This document shows, one piece after another, positions 1 to 9,254 of a stretch of 64,000 bases of DNA; position 1 is the first letter of the stretch; every line of letters begins with the position of its first letter. The stretch is from assembly GCA_964036045.1 (NCBI GenBank), contig OZ038389.1, positions 38,635,998 through 38,699,997 on the forward strand, in the 5' to 3' direction. The notes under the pieces were generated by a model, which worked only from the letters and a program-made list of their open reading frames with translations, made no database searches and had not been told where the DNA came from. The DNA comes from Eutreptiella sp. 'Long Island Sound 2002'. Lineage: Eukaryota > Euglenozoa > Euglenophyceae > Eutreptiales > Eutreptiaceae. A program made the translations under genes and the position numbers.

Positions 1-2209
1 TTCCTTTCCCACCCACAATGGCCAGCACGCCACGTCTTCCATGCGTACCTCCGCGCATGTGCTACAAAGGCAGGGCGCAACATGCCGGGGCCCAAGGACA
101 TCGACACGGCGTACACAGCCTTCCAGCGCCAGCACCCCCGGCCCCGCCCGAGCGAGCACGAGACCCCCAACTACGGCAGCACGACGCAGGAGGAGCCCCA
201 CCCGTCAGCCGAAGGCTGGACACCACCCACCATCCTGCTACTAGCACCAAACGGCCACAAACATGCTACCCGCACTGTCAAGCGACACCATGCCCCCTGG
301 TCCATCCCCAAACACAATGCAGCGGAGACCGATGTACCACCAGTCAGACACAGTGACCAGGGCATACCACGCACGTGCTGGCACTGCGGCCTGGCAGCCC
401 TCGACACTCCGTGGCCCCTGCTACACCTCATTTCCACCCACTACCACACCCCCACCGCCTCCGCCACCGCCGACCAGCAGGCATGGCTCTCCCTCTGGTT
501 TCACACGGTACCCCCAGACCATCCAGCACGTAGCCTGGACCCAAATACCCACGGCGACATGGACGTTCACCAACGAGCGGGCAGACCCGGACAGCGTGGC
601 CATAGAGTACGACCGCTGCGACCCACACCGCGCAGGACCTCAGGAGGCACCCATGCGCCCCCTACAGCACAAATGCCCCACCCTCCGCGGCAACAAAGAC
701 GACAAGGAGCGGCGACAGACCATCACGTGCCAGAAGTTCCACCCCAATACGGGATACCTCTTCCACCTGATTTACGCGTATATCACCCAGGGGCGCCCAG
801 ACAGGGGCCTTCTCCGCCTCACCCCACGAGCCCAGGTCATCATCACCCAGGGGATAGGCGTCTATGCGGCGCCACTACTACAACCCACGCAAATCACCGG
901 CAGAACCGCCCAAGGGAACCCCATCTACGTCTATCACCCCACAGCAATCGCCCGCCTACCCATACCCAGCGACACCGACATCATCTACTTCACTGACGCA
1001 TCCGGCACCCAGCAACGCACCCCCACGGTCGGTTGCGCCTCCGTGCGCATCACCCGGCACGCGGACGGCCTCCACCTGGAACACCACACCGGGGCCACCA
1101 TCTTTGGGGCGTCCTCCCACGGCAAACTGCGCACCATGGCGGACGCCGTCACCGCCACAACGCCACCCACAACAATCCGGCCCCGCAACATCTGGGTAGT
1201 CGTGGACGCCACGGTCTACATCCACCTCACCAGACGCCTTGCGGACCTGCCCCTCCCCAAGGCACTCGAGTCCGGCCTCACCACACAAGCGTTGGGACTA
1301 TGGATGGCCTTCAGGGGCATGCACCCCCAGGACGCCCTACACATCGTCAAACAGGAGTCACACCGCTACGCATACGGCAATGGACGCGCAGACACGCAGG
1401 CCAAACACCAGAACACCAGCCACACCACAGGGCTCGAACACGTGCAACTGGACACCCCACACCACAGCCACTTGCAGCATCTGCCCCTGATACCCCCGGC
1501 GACACAGCCCCCCCAATGGATGCCCGAGGACACGCCGTACACAGATCGAGACAAGCAGTACCACTACCCCACACCCATCCAGCAACTGGCCACCACACTG
1601 GGCCACCCAGCGAACACCGAACTCCTCCGACGCCTCGAAGACTCCGTCCACACCCCCCTCTACTACTCCGCCCTGCGCCCGGATAGCCCCCCAGCACACC
1701 TACAAAAATCCCGACTCCAACTCGCCCTTGAACAGCTTCCCCTCCTCACCCGATACCACCGATGGTATGCGCGCCGCTCGATCCATGTCCCCGCAGGATA
1801 CACCAAATGCATCTGTGGCCACGCGGAAGAAGAAACCTGGGACCACTTCAAGGGGTGCCCCCTCCACAGAGGACTGGACACCCTCACAGACTGGAACCCA
1901 ACCCACACCATCACACAGCACGCCGGATGGCTGACGCAGTCCCCGGCGACCCAGCAACTCACCACCGTCCTCAAGCAGACGGAGGTACTCGAGGCGGTCC
2001 ACAGGGGACTCGTCCCCACTGCCGTCTACACCTTGCTACGCACCCACGCGGAGGACCCCCAGGCCACGGCGGCGCACATGCAGCGGACGGCTGTTGCCAA
2101 GACAGCGGAGCAGCTCACATACCGCATTCACGAATACCTGCAGCATGCAGCAACCCTGCCCCAAACAGACCAAGCCCACCTCCTCAAACTCCTGTTCTAC
2201 CAACCATGA
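1..2209 (+). pseudogene. C-terminal part of LINE RT polyprotein with RNase H domain
   Basis: Two frames are joined. Bases 1 to about 525 read in frame 1 (PQWPARHVFHAYLRACATKA, then a CWHCG motif). From about 525 to 2209 the reading continues in frame 2. LINE-2 supports the junction because its protein runs straight through it (DHPAHVAWT). An RNase H fold begins near base 985: catalytic Asp in YFTDASGT, then VVVDAT, then GNGRADTQAK as the last Asp. The expected Glu motif reads HGKL here but HGEL in LINE-2, so the catalytic Glu appears replaced by Lys. A Cys/His cluster (KCICGHAEEETWDHFKGC) follows at about 1800-1850, as is common C-terminal to LINE RTs. The ORF ends with TGA at 2207-2209, which overlaps an ATG (ATGA). 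Confidence 0.75.
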
Positions 2210-2995
2210 GAACCTACCCCGTGACATACCAACACGGAACCCCCACCACGTCTACACACCATCCACCAAGCACAACACTGGCACGGCACACACGGGCACC
2301 ACAGGCACCGCACACACTCCCACCAGCATGCGCGCGCCGCCAGCCCCCATCCCCCCACGCCGCCGTCCGTCCACAGGTACCACCAACCGCCAGCCACCGC
2401 ATGTCCCCTCTGCGTACGCCAGCAGCTACCACAGACGGCCCTGCGCTGCAACCCAGACCACTGGGTCTGCCTGGGAGCCGCGCACCGCCTCACCCACTGC
2501 CCCCACTGCGGGGACCTCAACCCCCACCAGCGCGAGCGGCCCGCGGCCCCAGCCGCACCCCCCCCCCCCGTCAGCCACCCCAGCTTCTTCGGGTTCCTCA
2601 CCGACACCCTCCAGGACCACCTGGGAGGGTACTACGCGGCGGACGCGGCGGACCACGCATGGACCATAGCCGTGGCCACGGGCAGCACACCCCTGCCCCC
2701 CCACAGCCCACCCTTACGCCACAGCGGAGGCGGCTTGAACGCAGCGGCCCGCCACATCCTCCTCGCCCTATACCTCCACCACCGTGACCTACACCTCCCA
2801 GACCCACAACTCCCGGCCCCCCAAGCAGCAGCCTTGACGCCAGAAGCGTGGGCGGACACGGCACCAGAGGAGAGAGCAGCCTACCTCCGAATCACTTGCC
2901 GCCGGTTCAACACCGCCCTCGGCCGACGGAAGAGAACACCTTACCCACTCAGCGCACTCCTCTATCCGGCACACCAGCCCCACCCCGCACAATAG
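2206..2995 (+). pseudogene. LINE downstream ORF 2 with RING-like zinc finger
   Basis: An ATG at 2206 overlaps the TGA of the RT ORF, and the same ATGA exists in LINE-2. A 257-codon open stretch (2225-2995, frame 2) has no ATG in this copy; small indels after the ATGA separate it from its start. It shows a cysteine/histidine cluster beginning CPLCVRQQ and ending THCPHCGDL at about 2402-2510. The spacing looks RING-like or treble-clef-like. After a proline linker comes a globular segment (HPSFFGFLTDTLQDHLGGYY, then LLALYLHHRDLHLPDPQLPA) preserved in LINE-2. Function unknown. A zinc-finger nucleic-acid-binding protein (ORF1p-like) is a reasonable inference, though LINE ORF1 normally lies upstream of RT. 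Confidence 0.6.
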
Positions 2996-3068
2996 AAGCC
3001 CCCGGAGGGCTGGGCGTCTTTTCCGGGACGCCCACCTGGCGGCCCTCGACGAGGCCACCGCCACACGG

Positions 3069-4061
3069 ATGGGCCTCACAGACCAGCGCACCTACGTCAG
3101 AGGCCTCGAGACGAGCCTCCGAGAGGCACACCACTGGCAGGCCCGCTCCCCGTCGCCCCCACGGGGACAGGGGGGTTCACCCGCCCCCGACACCCACCAG
3201 GCGGAGAAGACCAAGACAGGTCAGGGGGCCCGCCAGCGCGCCGGCCAGCAGGGCGCGACACCCCGACCAGGGCCCGGGTCCAGCCACATCGCACCACCCC
3301 ACGCCCAGACCCCCGGGGCACACCAACAACACCGCCACCGCCAGCGCCCACCACCACCACCGTACCGCAGCACCCAAACCCTGCAGCCCAGTCAGCCACC
3401 ACCGCCCACACACGTCAGCACCATGCCAGGACCACCATACGCGCAGAGCCAGGGGACATGGCACCACCAACACCACCACCACGCCCCCGTCCCTCCCAAG
3501 CCCTACCCCCTAATGCCCCCATGCTACAGCGACCCCCACCAGCTACATCCCCCCCACGCCCCAGCACAACCAGGCCCCACAAACCACCCACCCCACATGG
3601 CACACATCACCGCACCACACCATCACGTATTCCACCAACACCAGCCCCTACCAGCACACCCACCAACGCCGGCGTACCACACACAACCAGCACACCCTCA
3701 ACAACACCACCACGCTGTCCAGCACCACCCGCCGCCCCCGCTACACGGGCCCACGACACACGAGCCACGGTACACCCCCATGGACCCGCGGGGAGCCGCG
3801 CACGCACACCAGCAACACCAGGGCCTAGTAGGAGCGCCCCACCACCACCAGCAGCCCCCCCACCCACACCCCATACCAGCGAGCACCATCCACCAGCAGC
3901 CACCCATTACATACGGACCACAGCCCCACCTGGACGCCCATGCGGCCGCCTCCCACCCACACCCCGGCACCACAACCAGTCAAGAACCGCAAGGACCGCA
4001 CGGCGCACACACGCAACACCCACACGACCCACAGGGACGCCCAGACCCCCGGCCAGCATAA
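3069..4061 (+). pseudogene. LINE downstream ORF 2, His/Pro-rich C-terminal part
   Basis: This is the continuation of the zinc-finger ORF after a frameshift near 2992; LINE-2 reads through the junction (LLYPAYHPHPTQLRPEEGWA). It begins with a short globular piece (GLTDQRTYVRGLETSLREAH) and a basic stretch. A very long low-complexity region follows, rich in His, Pro and Gln (HHQQPPHPHPIPASTIHQQP). The same His/Pro frame is kept in LINE-2 at 27693-28163, with many synonymous or conservative differences, so this frame is the coding one among several open frames. Likely disordered; possibly RNA- or metal-binding, but that is inference only. Confidence 0.5.
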
Positions 4062-5430
4062 CACCCACCCCCGCCCCCCCCACCACCAACAGCGCCACCC
4101 CCACACCACCCCCCCCGCCCCCCCTGCCCGAGACCAGGCCACAGACGCAACACGCGGCAGCCAGCACCAGCCAGTTGACATCGATGCCCCCGCCGACACA
4201 CGCCACCGCGAATTCCCCCTCCCGCGACCGCCAGAAGAGACCACATCACCGGACCCCACGCGCGACAACGACGACCACCCTCCCCAACCCACACCACCCC
4301 CCCCATCGCACCCCGCACCACCAGCCGCCGCACCAGCCAAACCCTACGCCCTACACAGCCCCGCAGCGGTACGGCAGCACCTCCGGGGACTCGGGGAACA
4401 GGACGTGCTTTGCCTCCTCACCTCCGGCACCAGCATCCGCATCCGGGGGGCCACCCTGGTCCAGGCGGCCAACCTGGGGGGAGGCGTCCGAGACTTCCTC
4501 TTCGACGCCTTCCTCCACGTCGCCCGACACGACCGCCCCCCACGCGCCACCCCAGACGGCGAGAGCCCGCCCCCCACGGGAAGCCGGATCCTGGTGCCCC
4601 CCATCGACTGGGGGCGACACCTAGTCGGACACCCCGTGCCGGAGCGGGACAGCACCCAGGGCCGCACCCGCTACCGCGAGCCCAACATGGCCCACCCCCC
4701 GCCCAGCGCCACCCCCAGCAACACGAAAGAGTGGGAGCGGGAAACATGGGTAGCCCGGATGGCCTCCCTGAGCAACTTCCGGCACCACGTCCCGGGGGAC
4801 ATCCCGACCCCCGACGACCGGCAGCCAACCCCCTCCGCGTACATGACCCTCATGTACAATCTGCACTACACCCTCTCCACCACCCACTACCACGCACCCA
4901 CTGACCACTGGGTGGTACACGGCACCGACTCCCACCTCCCCGCCGACTACGCCCCCCCCCCACACAACCCAGGGCTCGACACGTACGCCAGGGGGGACGA
5001 CCCGGACGACCCCCACATCTGGGGCACGCCGGAACGCAAATCCCTGGACACACTGCTCTCCATCCGCAAGGGCAGCCAGGGGCTTGGTAGGGCGATGTAT
5101 TGCCTCGCCAAGTGGACCCAACGGACCTGGGGGATCCCCACGGACCGGTGGGTGTGGGTGGTCACGCTGCGCCCCCAGCAGAGGGAAGCCCCCCCAAACC
5201 GCAGGGGACCCAGCCCCCCACGCCCCACCACCCTACAGCTCTGCCCATACATGGTGGCAGCCCGCCTCATGGCGCTGCTGTGGCCGGGCCCACACACCCC
5301 CACCAAAAACTACCCCCACCTCACAGAGGAGGACATGCCCGGCATCCAGCTATGCTTCTTCCGCACCCTCGACTACCTCCAGCAAACACACCCGCACGTC
5401 CTGGAGCAGATATGGCCACCCCCCGGGTAA
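3940..5430 (+). CDS. LINE downstream ORF 3, conserved unknown protein
   Basis: A 496-residue ORF that is intact in this copy. It starts at an ATG inside the end of the previous ORF, and LINE-2 keeps the equivalent MRPPPT start at 27736. Residues 1 to about 130 are Pro/Thr-rich linker. A conserved globular half follows, from about residue 135 to the end: SPAAVRQHLRGLGEQDVLCL, TLVQAANLGGGVRDFLFDAF, REPNMAHPPPS, QGLGRAMYCLAKWTQRTWGI, MALLWPG, and a C-terminus near LDYLQQTHPHVLEQ. Most of this is retained in LINE-2 at 24682-23670 on the minus strand. I recognise no family, no catalytic motif and no membrane segment. It may be a capsid-like or accessory LINE protein; confidence in coding is good, in function none. 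The stop is TAA. Confidence 0.65.
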   Translation: MRPPPTHTPAPQPVKNRKDRTAHTRNTHTTHRDAQTPGQHNTHPRPPHHQQRHPHTTPPAPPARDQATDATRGSQHQPVDIDAPADTRHREFPLPRPPEETTSPDPTRDNDDHPPQPTPPPPSHPAPPAAAPAKPYALHSPAAVRQHLRGLGEQDVLCLLTSGTSIRIRGATLVQAANLGGGVRDFLFDAFLHVARHDRPPRATPDGESPPPTGSRILVPPIDWGRHLVGHPVPERDSTQGRTRYREPNMAHPPPSATPSNTKEWERETWVARMASLSNFRHHVPGDIPTPDDRQPTPSAYMTLMYNLHYTLSTTHYHAPTDHWVVHGTDSHLPADYAPPPHNPGLDTYARGDDPDDPHIWGTPERKSLDTLLSIRKGSQGLGRAMYCLAKWTQRTWGIPTDRWVWVVTLRPQQREAPPNRRGPSPPRPTTLQLCPYMVAARLMALLWPGPHTPTKNYPHLTEEDMPGIQLCFFRTLDYLQQTHPHVLEQIWPPPG

Positions 5431-6867
5431 CCCACGTGCCCGCGCAGCCGAGACAACGCCGCCACACCAGCACCAGCACGCACGGATCACCAGGGAAAAT
5501 GCGCGCACACGCCCGGTGCCCGAACCCGCACCCTCGTTCTCGCTACTTGCAGGACCCAGCATCCTACGTCCGCCCCTGAAGCCCAGGACCCTCCGCCGTC
5601 TCCCACAGCCCTCTCCTCCGCCTCCGACTCCACAACCTCCACCACCACGACCACCTCATCCACCACCACCACCACGTCCTCATCCAGCACTCCACCCCCC
5701 AGGCCGCGGGGGACACCTCCCAAACGGGCCCCCAAACCCGCCCCCACCGCGAGCAACCCCGCCGCCGCGTAGGCCCATGCCCCGACGAGGCCCACACCCG
5801 CAACCCAGCCGAAACCCAAGACCGCCGCCAAACAGCCACCCAAACCCGTCAGCGCGCCACAACCGCAACCCGCAGCCAAGCCCAAACCCAAACCCACGAC
5901 CGCAGCGCGAGCCCGACCCACCGAGGACGTCCTCTATGACATTCGGCCCCAGCCGTCCCAGGCCCGGAGGCAGCAGCGCCCAGCACGGCGCCCCCCCACC
6001 GTCACCGACGCCGCCGCCACCACCTTCATAGCGAAGCGGGCGAAGCACGACGCACCTCGTCCCGCCACCTCTCAAAGCCCGCACCCCAGGCCCACGGACC
6101 GCCCCCGACCAGGCCAGAACGACGCCAGAGTCGGCAAGCAGCGTCCCCGCCCGCCTACCAACCCTCCATGACAGCCCACATACAGCGCATGCCCCGCTAC
6201 CGGCGCCGCCGCGAGTCCCCGCCCAACCCCGAGGCGGAGACCGTGCGCGCACACCCGCGGGTCCACATCCGCGCGCGCCCCCACTCCCCGCGCACCCCCA
6301 CGGAACAGCACTACGAGGAATCCCCCAGGCCCGCCAGCGCAACCGGTCCCCACGACCCCGTCACACCCACCCACGCCCACTCCTCCGCCCAAGACCGCAG
6401 GCCCGCCCAGGGACAGTGGTGGCAGCGCTGGACCCACACGCAGCTCTGGGAGCTGCGAAAGTGGGCCCGGGGAGAGCCCTCCCTCGAGGGCCTGGTCCAT
6501 CGGCCCCGCAAGGGGTCGGTGGAGAACTGCCGCCCCCGGCCGGCGGGGGGGTGGATGCCGCAGGCCGCATGGGAAGCCATGCTGGCCGATGCGCTCCACC
6601 CCCTGGGAGTCCACCCCCGCAACCTCCCCGCGCCCCAGGACCACCCGTATGTCCTCAGGCGCCTGCGCGAGACCCTCCAGGAGACACAGCAAGACGTCAT
6701 CTGCCTGTGGGACATCACCCAAAGCCCAGCCCCGCACACACACACCCCCTCACCACCCCACAAGCGTCGGCGCACCGACACCGGCGGCACCCACAGCACC
6801 CCAGGAGCCCTGCGCGCCACACAACACAACCTGCCTGACCCCCCGCCCTGCGGCGCCGCCACGTAAC
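5431..6867 (+). pseudogene. LINE downstream ORF 4, conserved Trp-rich C-terminal domain
   Basis: The first half is a long Pro/Ser/Thr low-complexity stretch in which several frames are open. The most natural frame includes TEDVLYDIRPQPSQARRQQ at about 5920-5980. After a frame change, 6168-6866 encodes MTAHIQRMPRYRRRRE, an Arg-rich region and then a compact domain: QWWQRWTHTQLWELRKWARG, EPSLEGLVHRPRKGSVEN, WMPQAAWEAMLADALHPLGV and HPYVLRRLRETLQE. LINE-2 preserves this domain at 23060-22408 on the minus strand (HTQLWELRKWVRTEPSLEG). The family is not recognised. The last protein-coding unit before the 3' UTR; function unknown. Confidence 0.5.
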
Positions 6868-7357
6868 CCCGTTACCCAGCAATCCACCACCACGGGGCGC
6901 CACGCCAGGCCCCGCCCAGAAGTCACCGAACGGACTGGACGCCAAAGGACGCCAACGCACACGACAACGGGCACCACTACGCCCAAAGGCACGGAACCCA
7001 GGCCCGCTACCGTCGCAACCGCCTAACCGAGCCAAAACCCAAACACAAATCAAACCCGAGCCACACCCCGAAACCGCTAACCCTTGACTCCTAACCAGGC
7101 CCGCCGAGGGAACAACGTAACACAGCCCACACCCACAGCCCACACAGCCGCCTAACCAGCCAGCTCCAGAGGCAAAGAGACACCTAACCAAACCCGGCCT
7201 GGCCCAAGCCCGTGTACATCAGGACGCGCGAGCCGCACCCCTGGGGCGCGACCGCCACCACAGCACCAGAGGACACAACACTATTGCACCGCCGCACCAG
7301 CTGCCCGTGCCTGTGCCTGCAGTGTACGTGCGCCCCTGTTATTCTTTCTGTTCCATC
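6868..7357 (+). other. LINE-1 3' untranslated region
   Basis: No conserved reading frame. The sequence is shared with the minus strand of 8563-9060 in LINE-2 (for example TGTACATCAGGACGCG near 7211 and GCAGTGTACGTGCGCCCC near 7320). The homology ends where each copy enters its own A-rich tail, which marks this as the element's 3' UTR. The tail at 7358-7372 is A9-CG-A4. Confidence 0.6.
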
Positions 7358-7372
7358 AAAAAAAAACGAAAA

Positions 7373-8489
7373 TTAGGGGGGGAGGAAGAGGGACACAACC
7401 ACCCATGGCACATGCGCACCGCACACAGCGCGCACACCGGTTAAAGGGAGCCAAGTGGCCCAGGACACCGCACACGCAACACAACACACCGAGCGAGCAC
7501 ACCGGTGAACAGGAGCCAACTGGCCCAGGACACCGCAGACGCAACACAGCAAACCGCGCGGGCACACTGGTGAACAGGAGCCAAGCGGCCCAGGACACTG
7601 CACACACGTAGGGCGGCCGAGGGACAGGAAAGAACCAACACCCCATGGGTCGGACGCACTGGGGCGACCCAGCCGACCCACCGGGCCAGTGGCAGGATCG
7701 GTACTCCAAGGCCACTGGTCCGAGCCGGGCCAGGCTGCATCCGGGACCATGGCAAACGTCACCCGGAGCCATGGAAGCAACCGGTGACAGGCGAGCCGGT
7801 ACACAGTCCAGGAGGGGGTCGCCTGCCAAGCAGAGTGGCCCCGCAACTCAAGCCACAAGGGTGAGGCGGTCGTACCGTAGACTAGCGGGAGCAATACCCC
7901 TTGTGGTGAGAGATACTCCACACGGCTGGGCAGCCCCCAGACCTGCCGCCCAAAGGAGGAGTCATGTGGCCCTACCCATGGACACATGTGGGGACAGCCT
8001 CCCACCTGGGACACATGGACCGGGTGGCCGCGACAATGCCTTCCCAAGCACATGCGGGAGCGGCTCAAGAGGCACCTGACACAGGGCAGTGGGAGGGACA
8101 GGACGTCCCCTTGGTAAGACCTTCTTCCTGCAATGTCAAAGGAGGCATCCCGAGCTCCCGAAGATACCTACCTACCTGTCCTGGGCCACTTGGCTCCTGT
8201 TCACCGGTGCGCCCGCTCGGTGTGTTGTGTTGTGTGTGGGGTGTCATGGGTCACTTGGCTCCTGTTCACCGGTGTGTCCGCTTGGTGTGCTGCTTTGTGT
8301 GTGCGGTGTCCTGGGCCATTTGGCTCCTGTTCACCGGTGTGCCTGGCCGTGGTGTCCCATCCCTTTGTTGTCCTTGGTGCTTGTGCGTGCGCGGTGTCCT
8401 GCCCCAGCCGGCGCCTGTTCACCGGCGTGTGCGCTGTGTGCGGTGTGCGTGTGCCGTGGGTTGTTGTGTCTCTCTTCCTCCCCCCCTAA
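7373..8489. repeat. Inverted repeat with tandem-repeat arms (foldback-like)
   Basis: The left arm (7373 to about 7610) begins TTAGGGGGGGAGGAAGAG. The right arm (about 8156-8489) is its diverged reverse complement and ends CTTCCTCCCCCCCTAA. Each arm holds 3-4 tandem units of about 63-68 bp built around CCGGTGAACAGGAGCCAA and GGCCCAGGACACCGC. The centre (about 7611-8155) is unique in this window and shows no convincing gene. Long terminal inverted repeats made of tandem units are the hallmark of foldback elements. The alternative is two target repeats facing each other, each hit by a LINE. Reading frames here are repeat artefacts. Confidence 0.6.
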
Positions 8490-9254
8490 TTTTTTTTCTT
8501 TTCGTGCCTTCTCGTCTCTTTTTTTTTTTCTGAAAAAATACACAAAACAATTTATTTTTTTTACAAAGAAGGGGGCGCGCGTACACTGCAGACACAAGCA
8601 TGGGCAACTGGTGCAGTGGTGCAATAGTGTCGTGTTCTCTGGCGTGTGTCGTCGGTGCTTTGGCGGCCGCGCCCCAGGGGTGCGGCTCCCGCGTCCTGAT
8701 GTACACGAGTATGGGTCAGGGTGGGTTTGGTTAGGTGCCTCTTTGCTTTAGGTGCTGGCTGGTTAGGTGGTCGTGTGGGCTGTGGGTGTGGGCTGTGGCT
8801 ACGTTGCTCCCTCAGCGGGCCTGGTTAGGAGTCAAGGGTTAGCGGTTTTGGGGAGTGGCTCGGGTTGGATTCGTGTTGGGGCTTTGGTTGGGTTAGGCGG
8901 TGGTGACGGTTGCGGGCTTGGGTTCGGTGTCATTGGGCGTAGCGGTGCCCGTTGGCGTGTGCGTTGGCGTCCTTCGGCTTCCGGTTTGTTTGGTGTCTTC
9001 CGGGCGGGGCCTGGTGTGGCGCCCCGCGGTGGTGGCTGGTTAGGCTGGTTGGTCAACGGGGTAAGGTGGCGGGGCCGCTGGCTGCGGGGTCAGGCGCGTC
9101 GTGTTTTGTGGCGCGCTGGGCTCCTGGGGTGCTGTGGGTGCCGCCGGCGTCGGTGCGCCGGTGCTTGTGGGGTGGCCAGGGGGTGTGTGTGTGCAGGGTT
9201 GGGCTTTGGGTGATGTCCCACAGGCGGATGGCGTTTTGGTGCGTCTCCAGGAGG
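8490..9254 (-). mobile_element. LINE-2 segment 3: 3' UTR and tail
   Basis: The reverse complement matches LINE-1 from about 6690 to 7350, including the end of ORF 4 and the 3' UTR. The A-rich tail (T-rich on the plus strand, 8490-8562) abuts the TTAGGGGGGG arm of the foldback repeat. The right end at 9254 is the GAGG duplicated by Gyp-1 insertion; LINE-2 continues at 22404. Confidence 0.75.
9251..9254. repeat. Gyp-1 target-site duplication, left
   Basis: GAGG immediately precedes the TGAAGCC start of the LTR. The partner GAGG is at 22404-22407. Uninterrupted LINE-1 has this tetranucleotide once at the corresponding position (reverse complement of about 6680). Confidence 0.75.

Larger units (their letters stand above)
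1..7372 (+). mobile_element. LINE-type non-LTR retrotransposon, copy LINE-1 (3' part)
   Basis: Seen: a C-rich, G-poor sense strand carries an RNase H-containing ORF, then further ORFs, a 3' untranslated stretch and a poly(A)-like tail at 7358-7372. A second, diverged copy (LINE-2) matches it in order over its whole length on the minus strand. The left end lies outside the window, so the endonuclease and RT of this copy are not visible; LINE-2 shows them. No LTRs are present. Known: APE-type LINEs insert by target-primed reverse transcription and end in poly(A). Inference: an immobile copy, because the RT ORF is frameshifted and one RNase H catalytic residue is changed. Confidence 0.85.

Noticed and set aside
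2197-2704. Trp/Cys/Gly-rich minus-strand frames in LINE-1
   Set aside because: Complement of a C-rich Pro/His coding strand; composition is dictated by strand skew.
7373-7382. TTAGGGGGGG as a telomere remnant
   Set aside because: Only a single copy at each arm, not a tandem telomeric array; kept only as a possible target motif.
8089-8751. Plus-strand ORFs across the foldback right arm
   Set aside because: Translation simply repeats with each tandem unit, in all three frames; no conserved protein.
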